Shown here one piece after another: positions 1 through 10,030 of a DNA stretch of 11,051 nucleotides. The notes below the pieces were generated by a model. The model made no database searches. It saw only the letters and a list, made by a program, of their open reading frames with translations, and was not told where the DNA came from. Origin of the DNA: Bacillota bacterium (GTDB lineage Bacteria; Bacillota; Limnochordia; Limnochordales; ZCTH02-B6); NCBI GenBank assembly GCA_003387805.1, contig QGSR01000036.1, positions 1 through 11,051 of the forward strand, written 5' to 3'. The position numbers and the translations under genes were made by a program. Within the stretch, counting starts at the first letter, position 1; each line of letters opens with the position of its first letter.

Positions 1-1163
1 CCTGCCTGCTGGCGGAAGGCGTTTCCGTCGTGCAAAACGTGCCGGATATCGCGGACGTCGCGGTGCAGCGGCAGATTCTCGAGTCGCTGGGAGCCGAGGT
101 GACCGACGGCGCCGAGCCGGGCGAGCTGCGCATCGCCGCCGGCGACATCGGCACGGAGGTTCCGTACAATCTGGCCAAACAGCTGCGGGGCTCGGTGCTG
201 CTTCTGGGCCCGCTGGTGGCCCGCAAAGGCCGGGCCCGGGTGCCCCTGCCGGGCGGGTGCGCCATCGGGTCGCGCCCCCTGGACCTTCACCTGAAGGCCC
301 TGCGGGAGCTGGGCGCCGAGGTGGAGATCGAGCACGGCCACATCGTGGCCCGCGCCGACCGGCTCGTGGGCACCGAGGTGTACCTGGATTTTCCCAGCGT
401 GGGCGCCACGGAAAACCTCATCATGGCCGCCACCGCGGCCCGGGGCACGACGGTGGTCTACAACGCGGCCAAAGAACCCGAAGTGGTGGATTTGGCCAAC
501 TTCCTGAACGCCATGGGCGCGCGCGTCGTGGGCGCGGGCACGGACACCATCAAGATCGAAGGCGGGCGCGAGCTGCACCCGGTGGAGTACACCATTATCC
601 CGGACCGCATCGAGGCGGGCACCTACCTGCTCATGGGCCTGGCCGGGGGCGGCAGCGTCACCGTGGAGAACGTCATCCCGAAGCATCTGGAGGCCTTGCT
701 GGCCAAGCTGGAGGAAGCCGGCGTGGAGCTGGCCGAAGGCGGCGACTGCATCACGGCGCGGCTGGCGGGCCGGCCCAAGGCGCTGCAGCTTAAGACGCTG
801 CCGTATCCGGGCTTTCCCACGGACCTGCAGCCCCAGCTGTCGGCGTTTCTGCTGCTGGCCGAAGGCACCAGCGTCATCAGCGAGCGCATTTTCGAAGACC
901 GCTTCGGCCACGTGGACGAGCTGAAGCGGCTGGGCGGCAAGATCGAAATCGACGGCCGCACCGCGGTCATCGAAGGCGTGGAGAGCCTGACCGGCGCGCC
1001 GGTGACCGCCACCGACCTGCGTATGGGCGCCGCGCTCATCATCGCCGGCGTCGCGGCGCAAGGCGAAACGCTCATCGACGGCGTCGAGCACATCTTGCGG
1101 GGCTACGAGCGCCTGGAGGAGAAGCTGGCCGCCCTGGGCGTGGACGCGGCCTGGGTGACGTAG
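1..1163 (+). CDS. murA: MurA, UDP-N-acetylglucosamine 1-carboxyvinyltransferase (5' end outside window)
   Basis: This cytoplasmic enzyme transfers enolpyruvate from PEP to UDP-GlcNAc, the first committed step of peptidoglycan synthesis. The frame is open from base 3 ([16 protein letters not shown]...), so the GTG at 30 is an internal valine and the true start lies left of the window. About 386 residues are present against 417-430 for the family, so only some 35 N-terminal residues are missing. The active-site cysteine loop [10 protein letters not shown] is intact (Cys codon 258-260), which in this family means expected fosfomycin sensitivity. FPTDLQPQ (catalytic Asp) and the C-terminal [13 protein letters not shown] (conserved Arg) are also visible. 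An intrinsic terminator follows 30 bases after the stop, so it is transcriptionally separate from the arg genes. Bacillota often carry two MurA paralogues; which one this is cannot be told here. Confidence 0.96.
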   Translation, partial: CLLAEGVSVVQNVPDIADVAVQRQILESLGAEVTDGAEPGELRIAAGDIGTEVPYNLAKQLRGSVLLLGPLVARKGRARVPLPGGCAIGSRPLDLHLKALRELGAEVEIEHGHIVARADRLVGTEVYLDFPSVGATENLIMAATAARGTTVVYNAAKEPEVVDLANFLNAMGARVVGAGTDTIKIEGGRELHPVEYTIIPDRIEAGTYLLMGLAGGGSVTVENVIPKHLEALLAKLEEAGVELAEGGDCITARLAGRPKALQLKTLPYPGFPTDLQPQLSAFLLLAEGTSVISERIFEDRFGHVDELKRLGGKIEIDGRTAVIEGVESLTGAPVTATDLRMGAALIIAGVAAQGETLIDGVEHILRGYERLEEKLAALGVDAAWVT

Positions 1164-1193
1164 CCGCGGGCGGAAAAACGCAGTGGACACGGG

Positions 1194-1230
1194 CCACCGG
1201 GCGAGCACGGGCGACGTCCGGTGGTTTTTT
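1194..1230 (+). terminator. Intrinsic terminator of murA
   Basis: Arms CCACCGG (1194-1200) and CCGGTGG (1218-1224) form a 7-bp GC-rich stem with a 17-base loop, followed directly by six T (1225-1230). It lies 30 bases after the murA stop and just before the arg promoter, so it insulates the two units. Confidence 0.85.
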
Positions 1231-1251
1231 GTGAAAATCTCCCCCGCGGGT

Positions 1252-1290
1252 CTTGCAATCTTATGCAAGCAGGACGTATAATCATTCCAT
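1252..1290. promoter_or_regulatory. Tandem ARG boxes (predicted ArgR/AhrC operator)
   Basis: Two 18-bp sites at 1252-1269 and 1273-1290 are separated by exactly 3 bp (21 bp centre to centre, two helical turns), the arrangement known for ArgR operators. Against TGNATWWWWATNCA, site 1 (core TGCAATCTTATGCA, 1254-1267) matches 12 of 14 and has perfect outer arms CTTGCA/TGCAAG. Site 2 (core CGTATAATCATTCC, 1275-1288) matches 11 of 14. The pair covers both the -35 and -10 elements of the argC promoter, so binding should block RNA polymerase when arginine is plentiful. The regulator gene itself is not in the window. The sites are read directly; the repressor is inferred from the family. Confidence 0.75.
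1253..1282 (+). promoter_or_regulatory. Sigma-A-type promoter of the arg operon
   Basis: A perfect -10 TATAAT (1277-1282) lies 18 bp downstream of a 4/6 -35 match TTGCAA (1253-1258). It sits in a locally AT-rich island within very GC-rich DNA, just after the murA terminator. Transcription would start near 1289, leaving a leader of about 60 bases before argC. Confidence 0.75.
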
Positions 1291-1294
1291 CACC

Positions 1295-1327
1295 GCGCCC
1301 GGGGCCCGCCGCGGCCCCGCGCGGCGC
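1295..1327 (+). other. GC hairpin in the argC 5' leader
   Basis: GCGCC (1295-1299) pairs with GGCGC (1323-1327), and C-GGGGCC (1300-1306) pairs with GGCCCC-G (1313-1319), giving about 12 bp with a 3-base bulge and a 6-base loop. It ends 5 bases before the argC ribosome site. There is no T run, so it is not a simple terminator. It could stabilise the mRNA or affect translation, or simply reflect the high GC content. Confidence 0.4.
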
Positions 1328-1348
1328 CTCCGAAGGAGGGAGCGCGCG

Positions 1349-2431
1349 TTGCATGCGCTGGGTGACAAGCTGAGCGACAAGATTCGGGTGGGCATCGTGG
1401 GCGGCACCGGCTACACCGGCGGCGAGCTGCTGCGCATATTTTCTCAGCACCCGCGGGTGCGGGTCACGTACGTGTCGTCCCGCTCGCAGGCGGGCGCGTC
1501 GGTGGACGAGTCCCACCCGGCGCTGGCGGGCTTTTACAACTTGACCTATCAGCCCGTGGACGTGGACGCGATGGCGGAGCAGTGCGACGTGGCGTTTCTG
1601 GCCGTGCCCCACGGCGCGTCCATGGAGCTGGCCGCGGACCTGCTGGAGCGGGGCGTGCGGGTGGTGGATTTGGGCGCGGACTTCCGCCTGCCCGACGCGG
1701 CCACGTATCAAGCGTGGTACGGCGGCGAGCACACCCGCCCCGAGCTGCTCGGGGAAGCGGTGTACGGGCTGCCCGAGCTGAACCGGGAGCGCATCAAGAC
1801 GGCGCGCCTCGTGGCCAACCCGGGGTGTTTTCCCACCAGCGTGCTGCTGGGCGTGGCGCCCTTGGTGCACGCCGGGCTCATCGACACGTCCGCGGTGGCG
1901 GTGTCGGCCGTCACGGGCGTGTCCGGCGCGGGCGCGACGCCCAAGCCGCTGTATCACTTCCCGGATCGCACGGAAAACGTGCAGGCCTACGGCGTGCCGG
2001 GGCACCGCCACACGGCGGAGATGGAGATGGGCATCGCGCACGTGCTGGCGGCCCGGGGCGGCGGACCCGTCGGCGTCAGCTTCGTGCCGCAGCTGGTGCC
2101 CATGAGCCGGGGCATTTTGGCCACCATCCAGGTGCCGCTGACCCAGTCCGTGTCCACCGCCGACGTGCTGTCGGCAATGCGGGAGTATTACCGCACCGAG
2201 CCCTTCGTGCGGGTCTTGGGCGAAGACCGCATGCCGCAGACGAAAGCCGTCAGCGGCTCCAACTACTGCGACGTGACGGCCCGGGTGGACGCGCGCACCG
2301 GCCGGGTCATCGTGCTGTCGGCCATTGACAATTTGGTCAAAGGAGCGGCCGGGCAGGCGGTGCAAAACATGAACATCATGTTCGGCGTGGAAGAGACGGA
2401 GGGTCTCAAGACGCCGGGTCTGTATCCGTAA
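1349..2431 (+). CDS. argC: N-acetyl-gamma-glutamyl-phosphate reductase (ArgC)
   Basis: NADPH-dependent cytoplasmic enzyme of arginine synthesis that reduces N-acetylglutamyl-5-phosphate to the semialdehyde. I place the start at TTG 1349 because AAGGAGGG (1333-1340) lies 8 bases upstream. This gives 360 residues, close to the usual ~345, with the Rossmann motif IVGGTGYTGGELL beginning near residue 16. A longer frame back to 1253 would put the start inside the promoter. The nucleophile is Cys160 in NPGCFPTS. The PGHRHTAEME segment (about 217-226) carries the conserved His residues, and the C-terminal GAAGQAVQNMN is the family signature. It is the first gene of the operon and argJ follows after 61 bases. 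Confidence 0.95.
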   Translation: MHALGDKLSDKIRVGIVGGTGYTGGELLRIFSQHPRVRVTYVSSRSQAGASVDESHPALAGFYNLTYQPVDVDAMAEQCDVAFLAVPHGASMELAADLLERGVRVVDLGADFRLPDAATYQAWYGGEHTRPELLGEAVYGLPELNRERIKTARLVANPGCFPTSVLLGVAPLVHAGLIDTSAVAVSAVTGVSGAGATPKPLYHFPDRTENVQAYGVPGHRHTAEMEMGIAHVLAARGGGPVGVSFVPQLVPMSRGILATIQVPLTQSVSTADVLSAMREYYRTEPFVRVLGEDRMPQTKAVSGSNYCDVTARVDARTGRVIVLSAIDNLVKGAAGQAVQNMNIMFGVEETEGLKTPGLYP

Positions 2432-2438
2432 TGCGGGC

Positions 2439-2461
2439 GCCGCCGGGCTGCGGCCGGCGGC
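2439..2461 (+). other. Intercistronic hairpin between argC and argJ
   Basis: GCCGCCGG (2439-2446) and CCGGCGGC (2454-2461) form a perfect 8-bp stem with a 7-base loop in the short argC-argJ gap. No T run follows, so readthrough into argJ is expected. It may protect or mark the processed argC mRNA end; this role is inference. Confidence 0.45.
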
Positions 2462-2492
2462 GGGCGAGCTTGGGAAAAACGGGGTGAGGGCC

Positions 2493-3875
2493 ATGGCCAC
2501 CTTTGCCGATGCAAAGCAGGACCACGTGACCTTGCAGCATGGGACGCTGAAGACGGTGGCGGGCGGCGTCACCGCGCCGGCGGGCTTCCGGGCCGCGGGC
2601 GTGCACGCGGGCATCAAGCGCAAGCGCAAAGACGTGGCCGTCATCGTGTCGGACGTGCCGGCCGCGGCCGCGGCGGTGTTCACGACCAACAAAGTGCAGG
2701 CCGCGCCGGTGCAGGTGACCCGGGAGCACGTGGCCGGGGGCAGGCTGCGGGCGGTGGTGGCCAACAGCGGCAACGCCAACGCGGTGACGGGCCCGGAGGG
2801 CCTGGCCGACGCGCGGCGCATGGCGGCGCTGGTGGCCGAGGCCCTGGGCGCCGCGCCGCAGGAGGTGGCCGTGGCCTCCACGGGCGTCATCGGCGTGCGG
2901 CTGCCCATGGACAAGGTGGAGGCGGGCATCGCCAAAGCCCTGGCCGCGCTGGGGCGCAGCGAGGACGCGGCGGCTGCGGATGCGGCGGGCTCCGGGGACG
3001 GGAACGCCGGCTCCGGCCATGCCGGCGGCTCCAACGGCGACGCGACGGCCAACGGCGACGGCCACGGCAACGGCGACGGGCCGGACACGGGCAGCCTGGC
3101 CGCGGCCCGGGCCATCATGACCACCGACACGGTGCCGAAAGAAATCGCGGTGGAGTTCATGCTGAAAGGCCGCACCGTGCGCCTGGGCGGCATCGCCAAA
3201 GGCTCGGGCATGATTCACCCCAACATGGCTACGATGCTGGCGTTTCTCACCACCGACGCGGCGGTGGCGCCCGCCGCGCTGCAGCAGGCGCTGCGCCGGT
3301 CGGCCCAGCGGACGTACAACCGCATCACGGTGGACGGCGACACCAGCACCAACGACATGGTCGTCATCATGGCCAACGGGCTGGCCGGCCACGACCCCGT
3401 GGAGGCCGACGACCCGGCGCTGGCGGTTTTTCAGGAAGCGCTGGATTACGTCAACACGCACTTGGCGAAAGCCATCGCCCGGGACGGCGAAGGTGCGACG
3501 AAGCTCATCGAGGTGCGGGTGGAAGGAGCGCCCGACGAGGCCGCGGCGCTGCAGGCGGCCCGAGCCGTCGCGGGCTCCAGCCTGGTCAAGACGGCGGTGT
3601 ACGGCAACGACGCCAACTGGGGCCGCATTTTGGCCGCGGTGGGCTACTCCGGGATTGACTTTGATCCGGCAACCGTCGATATTTGGATCGGCGACGTCGC
3701 CGTGGCCCGCCGGGGCGCCGGCGTGGCCTTCGACGAGGCTGCGGCTTCGGCGGCGCTGCGGCGGCCCGAGGTGCTGCTGCGGGTGGCGCTGAACGCGGGC
3801 GACGCGGCGGCCACGGTGTGGACGTGCGACCTGACGGAGGGCTACATCAACATCAACGCCAGTTATCGTTCGTGA
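2493..3875 (+). CDS. argJ: Bifunctional glutamate N-acetyltransferase / ornithine acetyltransferase (ArgJ)
   Basis: ArgJ moves the acetyl group from N-acetylornithine to glutamate. Bifunctional members can also use acetyl-CoA to prime the cycle, and neither argA nor argE is seen here. ATG 2493 (460 residues) is chosen over in-frame GTG 2484 because GGGGTGA (2481-2487) sits 5 bases before it. The autocleavage motif KGSGMIHPNMATMLAFL is intact; cleavage before Thr247 (codon 3231-3233) yields the alpha and beta chains and makes Thr the nucleophile. The C-terminus GYININASYRS is typical. It is about 50 residues longer than usual because of a Gly/Asn/Asp/Ala-rich insertion at about residues 155-200 in the alpha chain. 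argB follows after 14 bases. Confidence 0.95.
   Translation: MATFADAKQDHVTLQHGTLKTVAGGVTAPAGFRAAGVHAGIKRKRKDVAVIVSDVPAAAAAVFTTNKVQAAPVQVTREHVAGGRLRAVVANSGNANAVTGPEGLADARRMAALVAEALGAAPQEVAVASTGVIGVRLPMDKVEAGIAKALAALGRSEDAAAADAAGSGDGNAGSGHAGGSNGDATANGDGHGNGDGPDTGSLAAARAIMTTDTVPKEIAVEFMLKGRTVRLGGIAKGSGMIHPNMATMLAFLTTDAAVAPAALQQALRRSAQRTYNRITVDGDTSTNDMVVIMANGLAGHDPVEADDPALAVFQEALDYVNTHLAKAIARDGEGATKLIEVRVEGAPDEAAALQAARAVAGSSLVKTAVYGNDANWGRILAAVGYSGIDFDPATVDIWIGDVAVARRGAGVAFDEAAASAALRRPEVLLRVALNAGDAAATVWTCDLTEGYININASYRS
3031..3078 (+). repeat. Short tandem-like repeats inside the argJ insertion
   Basis: CCAACGGCGACG occurs at 3031-3042 and 3049-3060, and CAACGGCGACG again at 3068-3078, a spacing of 18 then about 19 bases. 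They encode the repeated N-G-D motif of the low-complexity insertion in ArgJ. Repeat slippage is a plausible origin of the insertion. Confidence 0.7.
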
Positions 3876-3889
3876 AAGGGGGTCCCGGA

Positions 3890-4783
3890 GTGGACGGCGA
3901 GCTGACGGGCGGACACGACCGGGCGGCGGACAACGGCAAGCTGGTGGAAAAGGCCAGCGTCCTCATCGAGGCGCTGCCGTACATCCGCACGTTTTTCGGC
4001 AAAACGTTCGTCATTAAGTACGGCGGCAGCGCGATGACCGACCCGGAGCTGAAGAAGGCGGTCATCCTGGACATCATCCTGCTAAAGTACGTGGGCGTCA
4101 ATCCGGTGCTGGTCCACGGCGGCGGGCCGGAAATTTCGGCCTGGATGCAGCGGGTGGGCAAGGAGCCGCGCTTCGTCAACGGCCTGCGGGTGACCGACGA
4201 GGAGACCATGGAAATCGTCCAGATGGTGCTGGCGGGCAAGGTGAACAAAGAGATCGTGGCGCTGATCAACCGCTACGGCGGCAAGGCCATCGGTTTGTCC
4301 GGCCACGACGGCAACTTGCTGACGGCCCGCCGGCACAGCGGCAACCTGGGCTTCGTGGGCGAAGTGGAGGCCATCAACGCGGATTTGCTCCACTTGCTGA
4401 ACAAGGAAGGCTACATCCCGGTCATCGCGTCCATCGGCGCGGGCTTCGACGGCGAAAGCTACAACATCAACGCCGACGCGGTGGCGGGGGACCTGGCGTC
4501 CGCGCTGAAGGCCGACAAGCTCATCATGCTGACGGACGTGGAAGGCATTTTCGCCGACGAGGACGATCCGAACTCGCTCATTTCCGCGCTGGAGGTGGAG
4601 CGGGCCCGCCGCATGATCGACGAAGGCCGCATCTCCGGCGGCATGATTCCGAAAGTGCAGGCGTGCATCAAGGCGCTGGAGAACGGCGTGGCGCGCACGC
4701 ACATCATCGACGGGCGCAGCTTGCACTCGCTGCTGCTGGAAATCTTCACGGACAAAGGCATCGGAACGATGGTGGTGACCTGA
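3890..4783 (+). CDS. argB: Acetylglutamate kinase (ArgB)
   Basis: Cytoplasmic amino acid kinase phosphorylating N-acetylglutamate with ATP, the usual arginine control step. GTG 3890 is preceded by AAAGGGGG (3875-3882) with 7 bases between, which overlaps the argJ stop. This gives 297 residues, a normal length. Visible motifs are the N-terminal helix VLIEALPYIRTFFGK, the phosphate loop KYGGSAM, HGGGPEIS, LSGHDGN (His where Lys is common in relatives), YNINADAVAGDLA, LTDVEGI, GMIPKVQA and the C-terminal HIIDGRSLHSLLLEIFTDKG. In this family the extra N-terminal helix plus this C-terminal region mark hexameric, arginine-inhibited kinases, so feedback inhibition is likely but inferred. The stop directly abuts the argD start. 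Confidence 0.95.
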   Translation: MDGELTGGHDRAADNGKLVEKASVLIEALPYIRTFFGKTFVIKYGGSAMTDPELKKAVILDIILLKYVGVNPVLVHGGGPEISAWMQRVGKEPRFVNGLRVTDEETMEIVQMVLAGKVNKEIVALINRYGGKAIGLSGHDGNLLTARRHSGNLGFVGEVEAINADLLHLLNKEGYIPVIASIGAGFDGESYNINADAVAGDLASALKADKLIMLTDVEGIFADEDDPNSLISALEVERARRMIDEGRISGGMIPKVQACIKALENGVARTHIIDGRSLHSLLLEIFTDKGIGTMVVT

Positions 4784-6013
4784 GTGGGCTCGCGTTTCGC
4801 CGAAATCCAGGCGCTTTCGGACAAGTATTTGATGAACACGTACAACAGGCTGCCCGTCGCCTTCGTGGACGGGCGGGGCGCCCGCATCCGGGACACCGAA
4901 GGCAAGGAGTATTTGGACTTTCTCGGCGGCATCGCCGTATCGGTGCTGGGCCACGGCCATCCGGCGCTGGTTCGGGCCATCAAAGAAGCGGCCGAGGGCG
5001 TGCTGCACACGTCCAACGTGTACTATATCGAAGCGCAGGCGCGCCTCGCGGCCCGGCTGGCGGAGCTGTCGGGCCTGGACCGGGCCTTTTTCGCCAACAC
5101 CGGCGCCGAGGCCAACGAAGGCGCCATCAAGCTGGCCCGGCGCTACGCCCGGCGGCGCAAAGGCGAGGACCGCTACAAGATCGTGTCGGCGCTTCACTCG
5201 TTCCACGGCCGCACCATGGGCGCGATGACGGCCACGGGGCAGCCCAAGTTTCACGACGGCTTCGGCCCGCTGCCCGAAGGGTTCGAGTACGTGCCGCTGA
5301 ACGACGTCGCGGCCTTGGAGGCGGCGGTGGACGGGCGGACCGCGGCCGTGATTCTGGAGCCGATTCAGGGCGAGTCGGGGGTGCGCCCGTGCACGCCCGA
5401 GTATTTGCAGGCGGCGCGGCGCATCTGCGACCAGCGCGGGGCGCTGCTCATTTTCGACGAGGTGCAGACGGGCATCGGCCGCACCGGCAAGATGTTCGCC
5501 TTCGAGCATTACGGCGTGCGGCCCGACATTTTGTCGCTGGCCAAGGCCCTGGGCGGCGGCATTCCCATCGGCGTCTTCCTGGCGACGGAGGAGGTCAGCC
5601 GGGGCTTTGAGCCCGGCGTGCACGGCACCACCTTCGGCGGCAATCCCTTCGCGACGAAAGTGGCCGGCGCGGTGCTGGACGTGGTCATCGGCGAGAAGCT
5701 GCCCGAGCGGGCCGCGGCCCTGGGCGCGCACCTGAAAGCGCGTCTGGAGCGGCTGGACGGCGTGGCCGAAGTGCGGGGCATGGGCCTTATGATCGGCGTG
5801 GAGCTGGAAGAAGGCCTGTCCGCGCCCCGGGTGATGCGGGCCGCCTTCGAGCGGGGCCTGCTGGTGGGCGCGTCGGGCGACGCGGTGCTGCGGGTGCTGC
5901 CGCCGTTGGTCATTTCCGAAGCCGACGCGGACGAGGCCGCGGGCATTCTTGAGGCCGCCATCGGGGCCGTCCGCGAAGCGGCCCGCGAGGAGAGCGCCGC
6001 CGCGAAAGACTGA
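4784..6013 (+). CDS. argD: Acetylornithine aminotransferase (ArgD)
   Basis: PLP enzyme (class III aminotransferase) converting N-acetylglutamate semialdehyde plus glutamate to N-acetylornithine; some members also act in lysine synthesis. GTG 4784 directly follows the argB stop, with GGTGGTGA (4771-4778) as ribosome site inside argB, which suggests translational coupling. At 409 residues it has normal length. Cofactor and substrate motifs are in order: NTGAEANEGAIKLARR (104-119), FHGRTMGAM (Arg143), IFDEVQTGIGRTG (Asp225), LSLAKALGGGIPIG (Schiff-base Lys254), HGTTFGGNP and VLRVLPPL (Arg370). The C-terminus is charged and Ala-rich. Confidence 0.94.
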   Translation: MGSRFAEIQALSDKYLMNTYNRLPVAFVDGRGARIRDTEGKEYLDFLGGIAVSVLGHGHPALVRAIKEAAEGVLHTSNVYYIEAQARLAARLAELSGLDRAFFANTGAEANEGAIKLARRYARRRKGEDRYKIVSALHSFHGRTMGAMTATGQPKFHDGFGPLPEGFEYVPLNDVAALEAAVDGRTAAVILEPIQGESGVRPCTPEYLQAARRICDQRGALLIFDEVQTGIGRTGKMFAFEHYGVRPDILSLAKALGGGIPIGVFLATEEVSRGFEPGVHGTTFGGNPFATKVAGAVLDVVIGEKLPERAAALGAHLKARLERLDGVAEVRGMGLMIGVELEEGLSAPRVMRAAFERGLLVGASGDAVLRVLPPLVISEADADEAAGILEAAIGAVREAAREESAAAKD

Positions 6014-6059
6014 GCCGGCCGCCGTCTTTCCGTCAACGGTTCATTTGAGGTGAAGCAGT

Positions 6060-9353
<3,294 letters not shown>

Positions 9354-9468
9354 GGCGTAACGCTGGTCTGAGTCCGGCCGTCGCTCCTGCGCCGGGCGCA
9401 AGCCCGGGCCCGGGCGGAGGCGGCGGGAACCGGAAACGACAAGGTACGGCACACGTCCCCGTGCCATC

Positions 9469-9491
9469 AAAAAAGGCCGGGCGGCCCGGCC
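9469..9491 (-). terminator. Intrinsic terminator reading on the minus strand
   Basis: GGCCGGG (9475-9481) and CCCGGCC (9485-9491) form a 7-bp all-GC stem with a 3-base loop. Six A at 9469-9474 give a U6 run on the minus strand. The plus-strand side after the hairpin has no T run, so it is poor as a carB terminator. No minus-strand gene is recognised upstream of it. Confidence 0.65.
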
Positions 9492-9580
9492 AATGCGGTG
9501 TCTTGAGCTTCGAGCAGTGAATCTTGAGGGGGAGTGACGGAAAGCGCGTCGTGATTCGGTCCGGCGTGAGCCGCCCGGAA

Positions 9581-9606
9581 CAGCGGCCCCGGGGGCGGGG
9601 TCGCTG
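9581..9606. other. Strong GC hairpin
   Basis: CAGCGGCCCC (9581-9590) pairs with GGGGTCGCTG (9597-9606), 10 bp including one G-U pair, with a 6-base loop; A9580 and T9607 can extend it. There is no T run on either side. It might be a Rho-independent-like pause, an mRNA end-protecting structure after carB, or part of an RNA. Confidence 0.45.
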
Positions 9607-9716
9607 TCCCCACCCGATGCTGCAAACAAGGAACGGTGTCCAACACTCCACCGAGGCTGCGACGTTGCGGCGAAAGGGTGACTGCGTTGGCGGTGCGTTC
9701 CCGGGGAGTCGTGTTG

Positions 9717-9777
9717 CCGACGCATCCGCGGTCCCGTCACGTGCGCGGCGCTGACGTTCATCCCGAGGGGGCGTCGG
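9717..9777. other. Nested inverted repeats (possible structured RNA or operator)
   Basis: Outer arms CCGACGC (9717-9723) and GCGTCGG (9771-9777) enclose inner arms CCGCG (9726-9730) and CGCGG (9744-9748), whose loop contains CACGTG. The fold is compatible with a two-level stem, but GC content makes chance pairing common. Confidence 0.3.
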
Positions 9778-9854
9778 TGTTGCAGTACGGGGTCGCTTGC
9801 CTGCAGGCTACCATACCGGGCCATTGGAAAACAGGGACAAAGAACACCAATGCT

Positions 9855-9868
9855 GGGACAATTGTCCC
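9855..9868. promoter_or_regulatory. Perfect 14-bp palindrome, candidate protein-binding site
   Basis: GGGACAATTGTCCC is fully self-complementary and AT-centred in a GC-rich background. It lies about 90 bases upstream of the predicted exonuclease promoter and 14 bases after another GGGACAA (9834-9840). It looks like a dimeric regulator operator or a transposon-end scar. The cognate protein is unknown. Confidence 0.4.
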
Positions 9869-9935
9869 GCGAGGCGGTGGTCATCGGGTCTGCGGGCGCA
9901 GGCAGTTCGCTTCTTGAAGGAATTTTGGGGGCGGG

Positions 9936-9951
9936 CCTTCCGACCGGAAGG
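9936..9951. promoter_or_regulatory. Inverted repeat just upstream of the exonuclease -35
   Basis: CCTTCC (9936-9941) and GGAAGG (9946-9951) flank a 4-base centre, ending 4 bases before the predicted -35. The position suits an operator or upstream regulator site. No T run follows, so it is not a terminator. Confidence 0.35.
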
Positions 9952-9955
9952 ACCC

Positions 9956-9984
9956 GGGACACGCACAGGGAACATTAGCATAAT
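9956..9984 (+). promoter_or_regulatory. Predicted promoter of the exonuclease gene
   Basis: GGGACA (9956-9961, 4/6 to TTGACA) and CATAAT (9979-9984, 5/6 to TATAAT) have a 17-bp spacer and lie about 45 bases upstream of the start codon in a small AT-rich patch. This suggests the gene is transcribed apart from the arg operon. Transcription could continue into the CRISPR leader, as no terminator is seen after the gene. Confidence 0.5.
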
Positions 9985-10030
9985 CACCGGGGCGGGCGGG
10001 CGCCGTCCGGCCGCCGTGGAGGGAATAGGC

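Larger units (their letters stand above)
9354..10030. other. 677-base intergenic region without a convincing gene
   Basis: No open frame here has both a ribosome site and recognisable protein content. Candidate frames at 9524-9754 and 9636-9917 read as Arg/Gly/Pro-rich noise. I saw no tRNA, rRNA, tmRNA, RNase P or riboswitch signature. The region holds a minus-strand-type terminator, two strong inverted repeats, a 14-bp palindrome and, at its right end, the promoter of the exonuclease gene. It could encode an unrecognised RNA or be a decayed element; both are guesses. Confidence 0.6.

Noticed and set aside
1253..1348. N-terminal extension of ArgC from TTG 1253
   Set aside because: This would start within the -35 element and the ARG box, and adds residues unlike any ArgC N-terminus. 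TTG 1349 has a good ribosome site.
1103..3211. A 702-codon minus-strand frame over argC and argJ
   Set aside because: It runs across the terminator, promoter and two well-identified plus-strand genes, and its composition is that of an antisense shadow.
4296..4307. A 12-base match between spacer 3 (10972-10983) and argB, TGTCCGGCCACG
   Set aside because: Twelve of 32 bases in GC-rich DNA is expected by chance and is too short for a protospacer.
9581..9606. This hairpin as the carB terminator
   Set aside because: It is 228 bases after the stop and is followed by TCCCCACCC, not a T run, so I list it only as a hairpin.
9524..9917. Small plus-strand open frames in the intergenic region
   Set aside because: They lack suitable ribosome sites and read as Arg/Gly/Pro-rich noise in overlapping frames.
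9797..10030. N-terminal extension of the exonuclease
   Set aside because: The added residues look random and cover the predicted promoter. ATG 10031 has a strong ribosome site. I also looked for a Cas2-like domain here and saw none.
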